From Arcobacter lacus (GTDB taxonomy: Bacteria; Campylobacterota; Campylobacteria; Campylobacterales; Arcobacteraceae): a stretch of DNA of 64,000 nucleotides. Each line of letters opens with the position of its first letter. The stretch's first letter is position 1. Made by a program: the position numbers and the translations under genes. Location of the stretch: contig NZ_MUXF01000010.1 in assembly GCF_003063295.1 (NCBI RefSeq), positions 186,001 through 250,000 on the forward strand, written 5' to 3'. Of the stretch, positions 18,978 to 27,104 are shown in pieces. Below the pieces are notes generated by a model. That model searched no databases, was not told the DNA's origin, and worked only from the letters and a program-made list of their open reading frames with translations.

Positions 18978-20108
18978 TTAATAATTATGAGAATCTTTTG
19001 ATTCAATTTCATCTTTTGTTATTTTTACTCTATCCATACTATACCAAGCAAAAGCTATATAAGCTAGTACAAAGGGTACCATTAAAGAAACATAACTCAT
19101 AGTCATAAGTGTATAATGACTTCCAGAACTATTCATAATAGTTAAACTGCTTTGTAGGTCACTTGTTGATGGATAATACGAAGTATTGTTAAATCCAACA
19201 TTTAATAAAAGTGACATAACAGTTAAAACAATTCCACCTCCACCTGTTTTTATACAACAAGTTTTTTTGAATATAATTGTCATAAATACTGCAACAATTA
19301 CCATAATTACACCAATCAAAAACATACCTAAAATGATTGGCATTTCAATAAAATTAAATAAATATTTATATTTTTCTATAAAAACAATGCCATTTTTTAG
19401 TGCAAATCCATCTTTTGTAAGAATCCAAAACATAAATCCTAAAAAGAAAAAAAGAAATAAAAGCATATTTATTTTTATAGAATTAACAGCTTTTTCTCTA
19501 ATCTTTTCATAATCTATGTTATTTATAAAATATAAAGCTCCACTTATTTTTGCTAAAAAAACAAGTGAAAATCCAAGTAAATAATTGTATGGATTTAAAA
19601 GTGCTTCTAAACCTCTTAAAGGATTTTGCCAACCTACAAAGTTATTACTATCAATTATAAATTCACTTCCACTAAAAAAAGTACTAATAGCAACTCCAAG
19701 TAAAAATGTTCCAATATTTCCATTAATTTTTAAAAACATTTCATATGTTTTTTGACCTAAAAAGTTATTTGGTTTTGTTCTATATTCATAACTAACTGCT
19801 TGAATAATAAAACAAAATAAAATTGCTAACCAAACCCAATAAGCTCCTCCAAAACTTGTAGAATAAAAAAGTGGAAAAGCAGCAAATAGTGCTCCACCAA
19901 AAAGAACTAAAGTTGTAAAACCAAGTTCCCATTTTCTTCCTATACTATTTATTAACATAGTTTTTTCAGTTTCATTTTCACTTAATTTGTCTATTAAAGT
20001 TTGTCCTCCTTGAACAAACATAATAAATACAAAAAGACCACCTAATAAAGATATTATTATCCACCAATATTGTTGAAGTGTTATAAGTTCTAAATTACCA
20101 AATCCCAT
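18978..20108 (-). CDS. cydB: Cytochrome bd ubiquinol oxidase subunit II
   Basis: A 376-residue polytopic subunit that pairs with CydA in the high-affinity quinol oxidase. I placed the start at ATG 20108 (GFGNLELITLQQYWW) because AAGGAG lies seven bases upstream and this matches the family N-terminus; an upstream in-frame start would add eight residues inside cydA. About eight hydrophobic segments are present. Typical CydB stretches are the early GGLFVFIMFVQGGQTL, WELGFTTLVLFGGALFAAFPLFYSTSFGGAYW near residue 60, and the late NNTSYYPSTSDLQSSLTIMNSS. One base separates it from the cydA stop codon. Confidence 0.95.
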   Translation of the reverse strand: MGFGNLELITLQQYWWIIISLLGGLFVFIMFVQGGQTLIDKLSENETEKTMLINSIGRKWELGFTTLVLFGGALFAAFPLFYSTSFGGAYWVWLAILFCFIIQAVSYEYRTKPNNFLGQKTYEMFLKINGNIGTFLLGVAISTFFSGSEFIIDSNNFVGWQNPLRGLEALLNPYNYLLGFSLVFLAKISGALYFINNIDYEKIREKAVNSIKINMLLFLFFFLGFMFWILTKDGFALKNGIVFIEKYKYLFNFIEMPIILGMFLIGVIMVIVAVFMTIIFKKTCCIKTGGGGIVLTVMSLLLNVGFNNTSYYPSTSDLQSSLTIMNSSGSHYTLMTMSYVSLMVPFVLAYIAFAWYSMDRVKITKDEIESKDSHNY

Positions 20109-20109
20109 T

Positions 20110-21636
20110 TTAATGCTCCTTATTTGGACCAATTTGTATTTGTTTGGTCATAATTTTGATTTCTGCAATAAGTAACACAGTAAATAAAATAGCAAATATG
20201 AAAAAGCTGATGATTACGTTTGTTGAGGCTATTTTTGTTGCAGCAACTCCAACAGGCATCAAATCTTGAATAGCCCAAGGTTGTCTTCCAACTTCAGTAA
20301 CAATCCATCCTGCTTCACTTGCTACATATCCTAAAGGAATACTAAAAAGTGCTGATTTTAAAACTAAAGGATAATTCATAATATCTTTTTTTAAAAGTAA
20401 AAATAAAACTACGATAAAAAGTAAAATAAACCAAATACCAAGTCCTACCATTATATGAAATGAGTAAAAATTAAGTGTGATAGGTGGGATTACATCTTCT
20501 ACATTTTTAATATGTCCGTATCCAAAATATTTTATATTTTCTCTTAAAATTGTTTCTGCTTCTTGCATTTTAATAGAGTTATTAATTTTTTTAGCTTCTT
20601 TATACTCTTCTAATGCTTTTATTGCTATTTTACCCCTATTTATTTTTTCTTGAGTGCTAATTATTCCTTGTTCTTCATTTCCATAAACCAAATCTTTAAT
20701 TCCTGGAACAAAAGCATTTTTATCATGATAAGATAAAAGTGAAAGAGCATAAGGAAGAGTGAACTCAAATAGAAATGGTTCTTCGTTATTTTCTAAAGTT
20801 TTATTAGGATTTAAAATTCCAACTGCAACAATTCCAGCGTTTTTTTTCCCTTCATAAAGTCCTTCCATTGCTGCAAGTTTCATTGGTTGCTTAAGAGCTA
20901 CTTGATGTGCTGATTCATCACCACTTAAAACTAAAAATAGTGAAGTAATAAGTCCAAAACTTGCTCCAATAATCATAGATTTTTTTGCAAACAAAATATC
21001 TCTTTTTTTAAGTAAAAACCAAGCACTAACTCCTATAACAAAAAGTGAAGATAAAACATATCCACTTCCAATAGTATGTAAAAATTTGCTAACAGCAACA
21101 GGTGAAAGTAATACATCCCAAAAATTATTCATTTCATTTCTTACACTATCAGGATTAAAAGTCATTCCTGTTGGATATTGCATCCAACCATTTGCAACAA
21201 GAATCCATAAAGCAGATAGATTTGAACCAATTGCAACTAACCAAGTTGATAATAAGTGAAAACCTTTTAATACTTTATTCCAACCAAAAAACATAACTGC
21301 AAAAAAAGTACTTTCCATAAAAAATGCTAAAATACCTTCAACTGCAAGTGGAGCTCCAAATATATCTCCTACAAACCAAGAATAATTTGCCCAGTTTGTA
21401 CCAAATTCAAACTCCATTATTATTCCTGTTGCAACACCAATTGCAAAATTTATTGCAAATAAACCCATCCAAAATTTTGTAGTTTTTTTCCAAAATTCAT
21501 CATTTGTTTTTACATATATTGTTTCCATAATAGCAACAATAAATCCAAGTCCAAGTGTCAAAGGCACAAAAATCCAATGATACATTGCTGTTAGTGCAAA
21601 CTGTGCTCTTGACCAATCAACTAAATGTTCTTCCAT
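20110..21636 (-). CDS. cydA: Cytochrome bd ubiquinol oxidase subunit I, long Q-loop type
   Basis: A 508-residue haem-bearing subunit that oxidises quinol and reduces oxygen. The haem b595 ligand is His20 in MYHWIFVPLTLGL. The b558 ligands are His in SKFLHTIGSGYV (near 185) and Met in FHIMVGLG (near 390). The region between GDESAHQVALKQPMKLAAMEGLYE and PPITLNFYSF is about 130 residues long and contains a Lys/Glu-rich insertion. This places it with the long Q-loop class, like E. coli bd-I. It is the second gene of an operon headed by the DUF4492 protein, 13 bases downstream of that gene. Confidence 0.97.
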   Translation of the reverse strand: MEEHLVDWSRAQFALTAMYHWIFVPLTLGLGFIVAIMETIYVKTNDEFWKKTTKFWMGLFAINFAIGVATGIIMEFEFGTNWANYSWFVGDIFGAPLAVEGILAFFMESTFFAVMFFGWNKVLKGFHLLSTWLVAIGSNLSALWILVANGWMQYPTGMTFNPDSVRNEMNNFWDVLLSPVAVSKFLHTIGSGYVLSSLFVIGVSAWFLLKKRDILFAKKSMIIGASFGLITSLFLVLSGDESAHQVALKQPMKLAAMEGLYEGKKNAGIVAVGILNPNKTLENNEEPFLFEFTLPYALSLLSYHDKNAFVPGIKDLVYGNEEQGIISTQEKINRGKIAIKALEEYKEAKKINNSIKMQEAETILRENIKYFGYGHIKNVEDVIPPITLNFYSFHIMVGLGIWFILLFIVVLFLLLKKDIMNYPLVLKSALFSIPLGYVASEAGWIVTEVGRQPWAIQDLMPVGVAATKIASTNVIISFFIFAILFTVLLIAEIKIMTKQIQIGPNKEH

Positions 21637-21649
21637 TTTGATTTCCTAT

Positions 21650-21862
21650 TTAATTTTCTCTTGTTAGATTTTTATAAACAAAATCTACCTTTTCTTCGTA
21701 AGTTTTATATTCTGTTTTAAAAGATTTATCATGAATAAAGAATTTAAGAAAAATAAGAATTACAATAAGTTTTATAATTATAATTTTCCATAAAGTTTTA
21801 CCTAAAGTCATGTTTTTAAAACCATTGATATAAAAATAATAAATATTTCTTATGATATTCAT
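21650..21862 (-). CDS. DUF4492 family small membrane protein
   Basis: A 70-residue protein with the block YYFYINGFKNMTLGKTLW followed by a hydrophobic helix (about residues 27-42). That layout is characteristic, from memory, of DUF4492, a small family found beside cydAB in Campylobacterota and Bacteroidetes. It is the first gene after the strong promoter at 21892-21920. GAGG lies upstream of its ATG. The conserved position suggests an accessory or assembly role for the bd oxidase; no function has been demonstrated as far as I know. Confidence 0.8.
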   Translation of the reverse strand: MNIIRNIYYFYINGFKNMTLGKTLWKIIIIKLIVILIFLKFFIHDKSFKTEYKTYEEKVDFVYKNLTREN

Positions 21863-21891
21863 ATAAGTACCTCTTATTAATATCTTTTTGA

Positions 21892-21920
21892 ATTATAATA
21901 CTTTGAATAGCAAAAGTCAA
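21892..21920 (-). promoter_or_regulatory. Near-consensus promoter of the cytochrome bd operon
   Basis: Read on the minus strand, TTGACT (21920-21915) and TATAAT (21897-21892) are separated by exactly 17 bases. A transcription start near 21885 gives a leader of about 20 bases. A near-consensus -35 is unusual in this window, where most promoters show only a -10. Confidence 0.7.
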
Positions 21921-21987
21921 TAAAATATGAAATTATTTTATATTTAATATAAAATATACTAATATGAATTGATAAAATTAAGAGAAA

Positions 21988-22012
21988 AGAAGAAACTTAT
22001 AAAGCTCCTTCT
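21988..22012 (-). terminator. Terminator of the TsoY/TehA-like gene
   Basis: On the minus strand an 11-bp stem with two G-U pairs (arms at 22012-22002 and 21998-21988) closes a short loop and is followed by TTTCTCTT. It begins two bases after the stop codon. Confidence 0.6.
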
Positions 22013-22013
22013 T

Positions 22014-23174
22014 TTAAAAAGAAAATTTTTTGTAAAGTCTGAAAAAAAGTAAGATGGTTTTAATTTGAATGTAGATAAATGGAATCATAAGAATAAAATA
22101 AGAAAATGAATATTTTTCAAGAATTCCATTGTATGTTAACCCTAAGTTTATAAAAAACATTCCAAAAACAAAAAAAGCAACACCAGGACAAATTAAAGAA
22201 AAAGATATAGCTGATTTTTCATTTGATTCTATAAACTTTTCAAAATATCCCATCTTTTTCATCACTGAATATCCCAAAACACCAAATATTATTTGTAAAG
22301 ACAAAATAACAGAAGTTAGTACAAAAAGTGACGATTTATTTGTTAAAGTATGGAAATTATGTTCTAATCCAAAAATTACTCTAACAAAAGTAATTCCAAG
22401 AAGAGTTAATATTGGAATAATAATCCACATTGATGGTGCAGTTTCAAGTCCAACACCTTGTTCAAACATATTTTTAAAACCTAAAATAAGTTTTAGTACT
22501 ATAAGAAGTATTGAAACTGAAGCGAAAAATATAGCAAAGAAAATACCGATTGCATTTATTACTATATTATGACTCATAGCTCCAGGAGCAGCAAATCCAA
22601 CTGCAATCATTGATAATGCAAAAATCGAAATCATTTGTGTAAGATTATTGTTTTTAGTAAAATCAAAATCACCTTTTATTATAAGTCTTGAGAAATAATC
22701 AAAAAATATTTTCAAAGCATAATAACCATTTATAGCAAAACCTAAAAGTGCAAATGGAAATAAATATTCAACTATGCTCCATAAATTTGGTACAAAAACA
22801 GCACCTAAAACAAAAGATACATTAATTGTCATTGTATATGTCAAAGGTAAAGTCATAAGCGAAATTTGTGCATTAGAATTTAATAAATCTTCATAAGCTT
22901 TAGTTTTTTTATACATTAGATATTGTTTTGTATTCCAGATAAGTAATTTAAAATGTAAAAAAGCAAAAGCTAAAATAAAAACTAAAGAAAAAGCCACTAT
23001 AAAAGATAACCAATTACCTTTAAGTAAAGCTTCTATAACATACTCATAAGTTGCCATTGGTGTATTTGGATGTGGAACTAAGAACATTAAATACATAAAA
23101 AATGAAACACTTAATCCTCCAGCTCCAAGAGCAGCTAAAAAACAAGTGGGAGAGAATTTTTCTCTTAATTGCAT
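22014..23174 (-). CDS. Ten-helix membrane protein, TsoY-like / TehA-SLAC1-like
   Basis: A 386-residue inner-membrane protein with about ten hydrophobic segments arranged as in the tellurite-resistance/dicarboxylate (TehA/SLAC1) transporter fold. The N-terminal FSPTCFLAALGAGGLSVSFFMYLMF and VPHPNTPM recall the family that I remember being annotated as TsoY in Campylobacterota, some members of which contain selenocysteine. Here the frame has no internal TGA, and cysteines at residue 11 and in SLICPGVAF are candidates for the redox or Sec position. That family name is from memory and should be treated as tentative. It is monocistronic with its own terminator; the AAGGAATTATC before the ATG is an adequate ribosome site. 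The substrate is unknown. Confidence 0.7.
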   Translation of the reverse strand: MQLREKFSPTCFLAALGAGGLSVSFFMYLMFLVPHPNTPMATYEYVIEALLKGNWLSFIVAFSLVFILAFAFLHFKLLIWNTKQYLMYKKTKAYEDLLNSNAQISLMTLPLTYTMTINVSFVLGAVFVPNLWSIVEYLFPFALLGFAINGYYALKIFFDYFSRLIIKGDFDFTKNNNLTQMISIFALSMIAVGFAAPGAMSHNIVINAIGIFFAIFFASVSILLIVLKLILGFKNMFEQGVGLETAPSMWIIIPILTLLGITFVRVIFGLEHNFHTLTNKSSLFVLTSVILSLQIIFGVLGYSVMKKMGYFEKFIESNEKSAISFSLICPGVAFFVFGMFFINLGLTYNGILEKYSFSYFILMIPFIYIQIKTILLFFRLYKKFSF

Positions 23175-23275
23175 GATAATTCCTTTATAAAATTTTGTGT
23201 ATCTTATAAAAAATTATATTAAAAACTTATAAATATAATATTATAAAATATTATATTTATAATAAATAGTAAACT

Positions 23276-23818
23276 TTATTTTGGAAGTTTTAGAGTGAGT
23301 TCTTTAACTGCAGCAAGTGATTCTTCATCTCCTAAATCAGCAGCTTTTTGATACCATTTGATAGCTTCAGGAATATTTTTTCTTACACCAAGTCCTTCTT
23401 CATATAATAAACCTAAATTATAATAGGCATCAATATATCCTTTATCTGCTGATTTTAAATACCATTTGATGGCTTCAACATAATCTTGTTTTACACCATG
23501 TCCTTCATGATACATACTTCCAATGTTAAATAAACATTGTTCATCATTTAAATCAGCACATTTTTTATACCATTTAAAAGCTTCTTCTAAATTTACATTT
23601 ATACCTTTATGTTCTTGGATATTGTCGTAAATAAACCCTAAAGACCAGATAGCATCAACATTATTTTTATTTGCTGCTTTTTCATAAAACTTTATAGCAG
23701 TAGTATAATCTTGTCTATCATAAGCTTCCTGAGCTTTTTCAAAATCTTCATCACCAAAATCATTGTGAGCAAATAAACTTAGACTCAAGAATAAAATAGT
23801 AAACAGTAGTTTTTTCAT
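23276..23818 (-). CDS. Periplasmic Sel1-like repeat protein
   Basis: A 180-residue secreted protein. Residues 1-17 (MKKLLFTILFLSLSLFA) are a signal peptide. After an Asp/Glu-rich stretch there are about four Sel1-type repeats of roughly 36 residues, recognisable by recurring GxxYxxGxGVxxDYxxAIKWYxKAAxxG patterns such as GSMYHEGHGVKQDYVEAIKWYLKSADKG. Such alpha-solenoids mediate protein-protein contacts, and related Campylobacterota proteins include the Hcp cysteine-rich family. Here each repeat lacks the paired cysteines. It is monocistronic, and the partner is unknown. Confidence 0.88.
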   Translation of the reverse strand: MKKLLFTILFLSLSLFAHNDFGDEDFEKAQEAYDRQDYTTAIKFYEKAANKNNVDAIWSLGFIYDNIQEHKGINVNLEEAFKWYKKCADLNDEQCLFNIGSMYHEGHGVKQDYVEAIKWYLKSADKGYIDAYYNLGLLYEEGLGVRKNIPEAIKWYQKAADLGDEESLAAVKELTLKLPK

Positions 23819-23875
23819 TTTTTACCTTTTTTATTTTAAAATACAGAAAATTATATCATAAATTGTGGATAAAAA

Positions 23876-24253
23876 ATGAAAATGAAAAATAAAGAAAAGA
23901 TAGTTCTTTTTTATGATGAAGAGTGCCCATTTTGCAAAAGTTATGCAAAATATCTAAAATTAAAAGATAATTTTGATTTAGATATTAAAGATATTAGGAT
24001 AAATATAAATACTATAAAAGATAATACAAATTTGAATATAAATAATGGATTTATCATTTTACATAAAAATACATATTATCAAGGCACTAAAGCTTTAGAA
24101 TTTTTAAATAGTGCTGTAAAAAAGAATACAATTCTCGGTAAATTGCACTTTTTATTTAAATATGATAATAAATTTTCAAGAATTTTATATAATATATTAC
24201 TTTTTACAAGAAAAATTGTACTTTATATTTTAAGAAAAGATAGTAAAATTTAA
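23876..24253 (+). CDS. DCC family thiol-disulfide oxidoreductase-like protein (DUF393)
   Basis: A 125-residue thioredoxin-fold protein. The DCC signature is visible near the start as YDEECPFCKSYAKYL (Cys21 and Cys24 from the first ATG), followed by a strand pattern and YYQGTKALEFL, equivalent to the usual xxGxxAL helix. The C-terminus is hydrophobic and basic, so membrane association is possible. Two ATGs six bases apart could serve as start. Its last four bases overlap the end of the convergent aat gene. Electron donor and target are unknown. Confidence 0.8.
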   Translation: MKMKNKEKIVLFYDEECPFCKSYAKYLKLKDNFDLDIKDIRININTIKDNTNLNINNGFIILHKNTYYQGTKALEFLNSAVKKNTILGKLHFLFKYDNKFSRILYNILLFTRKIVLYILRKDSKI

Positions 24254-24918
24254 CTTTCTTTTAAAAGATTAAAGTATTCATTTCTAGTTATTTCAAAAGC
24301 ACCTAAACTTGCTAAATGGTCATTATAAACTTGACAATCAATAATTTTTATTCCATTTTGTTTGGCTTGTTGACAAAGATGATAAAATGCAACCTTTGAA
24401 GCATCAGGAACTAAAGAAAACATACTTTCTCCACAAAAGATATCGCCGATTAAAACTCCATAAAGCCCACCAACTAACTCATCTTTTAAATAGCACTCTA
24501 TACTAAAAGCGATATCAAGTTTATGTAGATTTGTATATGCTTTAATAAACTCTTCACTTATCCAAGTACCATCTTCATGTTTTCTTTTTATTTTGGCACA
24601 AGATCTAATAACTTCTTCAAAATTTTCATTTGATTTTACGATAAATCCTTTGTTTGTTATTGATTTTCTAAGGCTTTTTGATACTTTAAAATTTTCTGGG
24701 TATAAAATCATTCTTTTTTGTGGACTAAACCAATGAATATATCCTAAATCATCTATAAACCAAGGAAAAATCCCATTTTCATAGGCATTTAACAATCTTT
24801 GAGGATGAAAATCTCCACCAATAGCAACTAAATCATCATTCATCATATTTAAAGTTGGAAAATCAAATTTCTCTTCATCTAGCAAATAAATTTTATGTTT
24901 TTTATCAATTAATTTCAT
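24250..24918 (-). CDS. aat: Leucyl/phenylalanyl-tRNA-protein transferase
   Basis: A 222-residue N-end rule enzyme that attaches Leu or Phe to proteins with N-terminal Lys or Arg and marks them for ClpAP. The family motifs are AYENGIFPWF followed by IHWFSPQKRMILYPENF, then DGTWISEEFIKAYTNLHKLDIAFSIE, LVGGLYGVLIGDIFCGESMFS and IDCQVYNDHLASLGA. The order and length are normal. It stands alone between convergent DCC and divergent rsuA genes. Confidence 0.96.
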   Translation of the reverse strand: MKLIDKKHKIYLLDEEKFDFPTLNMMNDDLVAIGGDFHPQRLLNAYENGIFPWFIDDLGYIHWFSPQKRMILYPENFKVSKSLRKSITNKGFIVKSNENFEEVIRSCAKIKRKHEDGTWISEEFIKAYTNLHKLDIAFSIECYLKDELVGGLYGVLIGDIFCGESMFSLVPDASKVAFYHLCQQAKQNGIKIIDCQVYNDHLASLGAFEITRNEYFNLLKES

Positions 24919-24976
24919 ATTTGTATTTTATTCAAAAAAATGTTAATATCCAAACTATTTTAAATAAAGAGAAATA

Positions 24977-25666
24977 ATGTCAAATAGTTATAAAAGAGTA
25001 GATGCACACCTATCTAGTTTAGGATATTGTACAAGAAGTGAAGCAAAAAAATTTTTAAGAATGAATGAAATTTGTATAAATGATAATAGAGTTTATAATA
25101 CTTCATTAAAAGCTTATCATGATGATATTAAAATAAATGGAGAAGTTTTAGATGATGAAACTTTACTTATACTATTAAATAAACCACAAGGTTATATCTG
25201 TTCTCATAATGATTCAGGAAAATTGATTTATTCTTTATTGCCTCAAAGATATAGTAGAAGAAATCCAAAAATTTCAACAATAGGAAGATTGGATATTGAT
25301 ACAACAGGAGTTATTCTTTTAACTGATGATGGAGTTTTAAATCACAAATTAACAAGTCCCAAAAAAGATATCTCAAAAATTTATGAAGCAACTTTAGAAA
25401 AGCCATTAAAAGGTGATGAAATAGAGATTTTTGCGAGTGGAACTTTGATGTTAAATGGAGAAGAAAAACCTCTTTTTCCTGCAAAGCTGGAAGTTATTAC
25501 TCCTACTTTTGTAAAGATTGAAATTGTTGAAGGAAAATATCATCAAGTAAAACGAATGTTCGCAGCAGTTTCTAATAAAGTGATAAAACTTCATAGAACA
25601 AAATTTGCAGATTTTGAGCTTGAAGACTTAAAAGAGGGTGAATTTAAAATTATAAAATCTAAATAA
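24977..25666 (+). CDS. rsuA: 16S rRNA pseudouridine synthase, RsuA type
   Basis: A 229-residue synthase with an N-terminal S4 RNA-binding domain (RVDAHLSSLGYCTRSEAKKFL) and the catalytic domain. The catalytic Asp is in GRLDIDTTGVILLTDDG (near residue 105). LLNKPQGYICS, LEVITPTFVKIEIVEGKYHQVKRMFAAV and LHR match the RsuA branch more closely than RluB/E, so position 516 of 16S rRNA is the likely target. The ATG at 24977 follows AAAGAGAAATA. Its end overlaps the convergent HAD gene by eight bases. Confidence 0.88.
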   Translation: MSNSYKRVDAHLSSLGYCTRSEAKKFLRMNEICINDNRVYNTSLKAYHDDIKINGEVLDDETLLILLNKPQGYICSHNDSGKLIYSLLPQRYSRRNPKISTIGRLDIDTTGVILLTDDGVLNHKLTSPKKDISKIYEATLEKPLKGDEIEIFASGTLMLNGEEKPLFPAKLEVITPTFVKIEIVEGKYHQVKRMFAAVSNKVIKLHRTKFADFELEDLKEGEFKIIKSK

Positions 25667-26285
25667 AAAATTTAGATTTTATTCTTTTTTCAAGTTCACT
25701 TACAGATTCAATAGCATCTTTTGTATGATTTGAAAATCCCCAATTAACCAATACAGAATCAACTCCAGCATTTGTTGCTGCCATAATATCTTTGTGAGAA
25801 TCACCAATAAGTTGTGCATTTTGTTTTTTTATTTGATGAATATCTAAAAGTTTATTTACCATTTCAGGATGGGGTTTTGGATTTTTTACATCGTTGTAAC
25901 CTAAAATTGATGAAAAATAGTGATTTAATTCAAGATGAGTTAACATTTTGTTTGCATAAATTGAATTTGCATTTGTTGCAACTGCTAAAGTAAAATCACT
26001 TTTTAAATCATCAAGTAGCTTTAATATACCATCATAAATAACTAAGTCAGTTAAACAGTGTTTATTATAATACTCTTCAAAAAGTTTTGCTTGTTGTTCT
26101 GTAAACTCTTTTGTTCCATAGAAAAATTCTGCAGAGTTTATTTTTGGATCATTTACATTTTCTAAAATATAATCTTTTTCTAATTTTTCAAATCCTAAAT
26201 TTTCTCTTACATAATTTATTGTATTTGCAATAGCAAATCCACTATTTATAAGAGTTCCATCCATATCAAATATTATCAATTTCAT
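25659..26285 (-). CDS. HAD-family phosphatase, phosphoglycolate phosphatase-like
   Basis: A 208-residue HAD hydrolase with motif I DMDGTLINSG (nucleophile Asp7 or so), a helical C1 cap, motif II VATNANS, the lysine of motif III in KNPKPHPEMV and motif IV LIGDSHKDIMAA. The cap type and length match Gph/PGP-like enzymes that remove phosphate from 2-phosphoglycolate or related small substrates. Substrate specificity cannot be read from the sequence. AGGAA precedes the ATG, and a TATAAT -10 that reads on both strands lies at about 26320. Confidence 0.85.
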   Translation of the reverse strand: MKLIIFDMDGTLINSGFAIANTINYVRENLGFEKLEKDYILENVNDPKINSAEFFYGTKEFTEQQAKLFEEYYNKHCLTDLVIYDGILKLLDDLKSDFTLAVATNANSIYANKMLTHLELNHYFSSILGYNDVKNPKPHPEMVNKLLDIHQIKKQNAQLIGDSHKDIMAATNAGVDSVLVNWGFSNHTKDAIESVSELEKRIKSKFFI

Positions 26286-26413
26286 TAAAATATTTCCTAT
26301 ATTATTATTGAGTTGGCATTATAATATTAAAAATATAAGTTAAAAATTAAAAATTTTTCTAAAATAGGATAGAATTTATCTTATTTTAATTTTTCTACTA
26401 TTATAATTACATT

Positions 26414-26537
26414 CATAGGATATTTATATTAAATATTAAATCCTCCTTCTACTAAATAAATAATTTAGTATCCTATATTTGTGAAATAATTTGAATACGG
26501 GCTTTACAGTTTTTCCCTCTGTAAAGCCTTTTTTTTT
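26414..26537 (+). ncRNA. Candidate small RNA with C/U-rich loops
   Basis: This 315-base gap holds no credible reading frame but a full small-RNA layout. A TATAAT box at 26402-26407 predicts a start near 26414. The transcript would begin with ATAGGATA (26415-26422), which pairs perfectly with TATCCTAT (26469-26476). An 8-bp hairpin TACTAAAT/ATTTAGTA (26450-26470) competes at its edge. TCCTCCTT (26441-26448), an exact complement of AAGGAGGA, lies unpaired. The 3' end is the strong terminator at 26500-26537 with a loop of UUUUUCCCU. Just upstream, another 11-bp hairpin (26361-26387) contains a second ATAGGATA. The next gene has its own promoter after the terminator, which argues against a leader. 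Confidence 0.5.
26500..26537 (+). terminator. Strong Rho-independent terminator of the candidate small RNA
   Basis: GGCTTTACAG (26500-26509) and CTGTAAAGCC (26519-26528) form a perfect 10-bp stem with a nine-base pyrimidine loop, followed by nine T. No plus-strand gene precedes it within 800 bases, so it must end an unannotated transcript. Confidence 0.88.
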
Positions 26538-26600
26538 GCTCATGAATAATCTTAAATTTATATACAAATCAATATAATATTACTTTATTTAGGAGTTCTT

Positions 26601-27104
26601 ATGAAAAAATATATGCCTATAATTACAGTTGTTATTGTTATTGCAATAATAGTAATAATCTTTTTATCAATGTTTAGTAGTAAACAAATGGTTGTTATTA
26701 AAGAAGGAAATATAGATCAAAATCCATTAGAAATAGTACTTGGAAAATATCAAGATAGTGATTGTGGAATGGTAATAGATAGTTTAAATTATGCGTCTCA
26801 AGTTATTGCTCCTGATGGAAAAACTTGGTTTTTTCATGATCATGGTGGAATGGTAAATTGGCTTAAAGATAAACCATTTAAAGATACAGCAAAAATTTGG
26901 GTTATGTCTAGAGATTCAAAAAGATATATAGATGGTAGAAATGCTTGGTATACTAGAAATGAAGATACTCCAATGCGATATGGATTTGGTGCTTATGAAG
27001 AATTAAAAGATGGATTAATATCTTTTGAAGAAGTACAATTAAGAGTTCTAAGAAATGAAACTATGGCAAATCCAGCATATAGAAAAGAGTTAATTAAAAA
27101 ATAA
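26601..27104 (+). CDS. NosL-like membrane-anchored protein
   Basis: A 167-residue protein with one N-terminal membrane helix (residues 5-24) and a periplasmic domain. The DCGMVIDS stretch (about 51-58), preceding the SQVIAPDGKTWFFHDHGGMVNWL block, is the pattern of NosL, a copper-binding lipoprotein of nitrous oxide reductase clusters. Here the usual first cysteine of CxxCGM is absent, as is a lipobox, so metal binding may differ. A TATAAT at 26573-26578 and AGGAG before the ATG give it a short private leader. The TauE/SafE-type gene starts on its last base. No nosZ is present in the window, so a copper or thiol delivery role is inference. Confidence 0.72.
   Translation: MKKYMPIITVVIVIAIIVIIFLSMFSSKQMVVIKEGNIDQNPLEIVLGKYQDSDCGMVIDSLNYASQVIAPDGKTWFFHDHGGMVNWLKDKPFKDTAKIWVMSRDSKRYIDGRNAWYTRNEDTPMRYGFGAYEELKDGLISFEEVQLRVLRNETMANPAYRKELIKK

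Noticed and set aside
26499-26600. The terminator as a riboswitch or attenuator for the NosL-like gene
   Set aside because: A TATAAT at 26573-26578 lies between the terminator and the gene's own AGGAG site, and no known riboswitch core was recognised.
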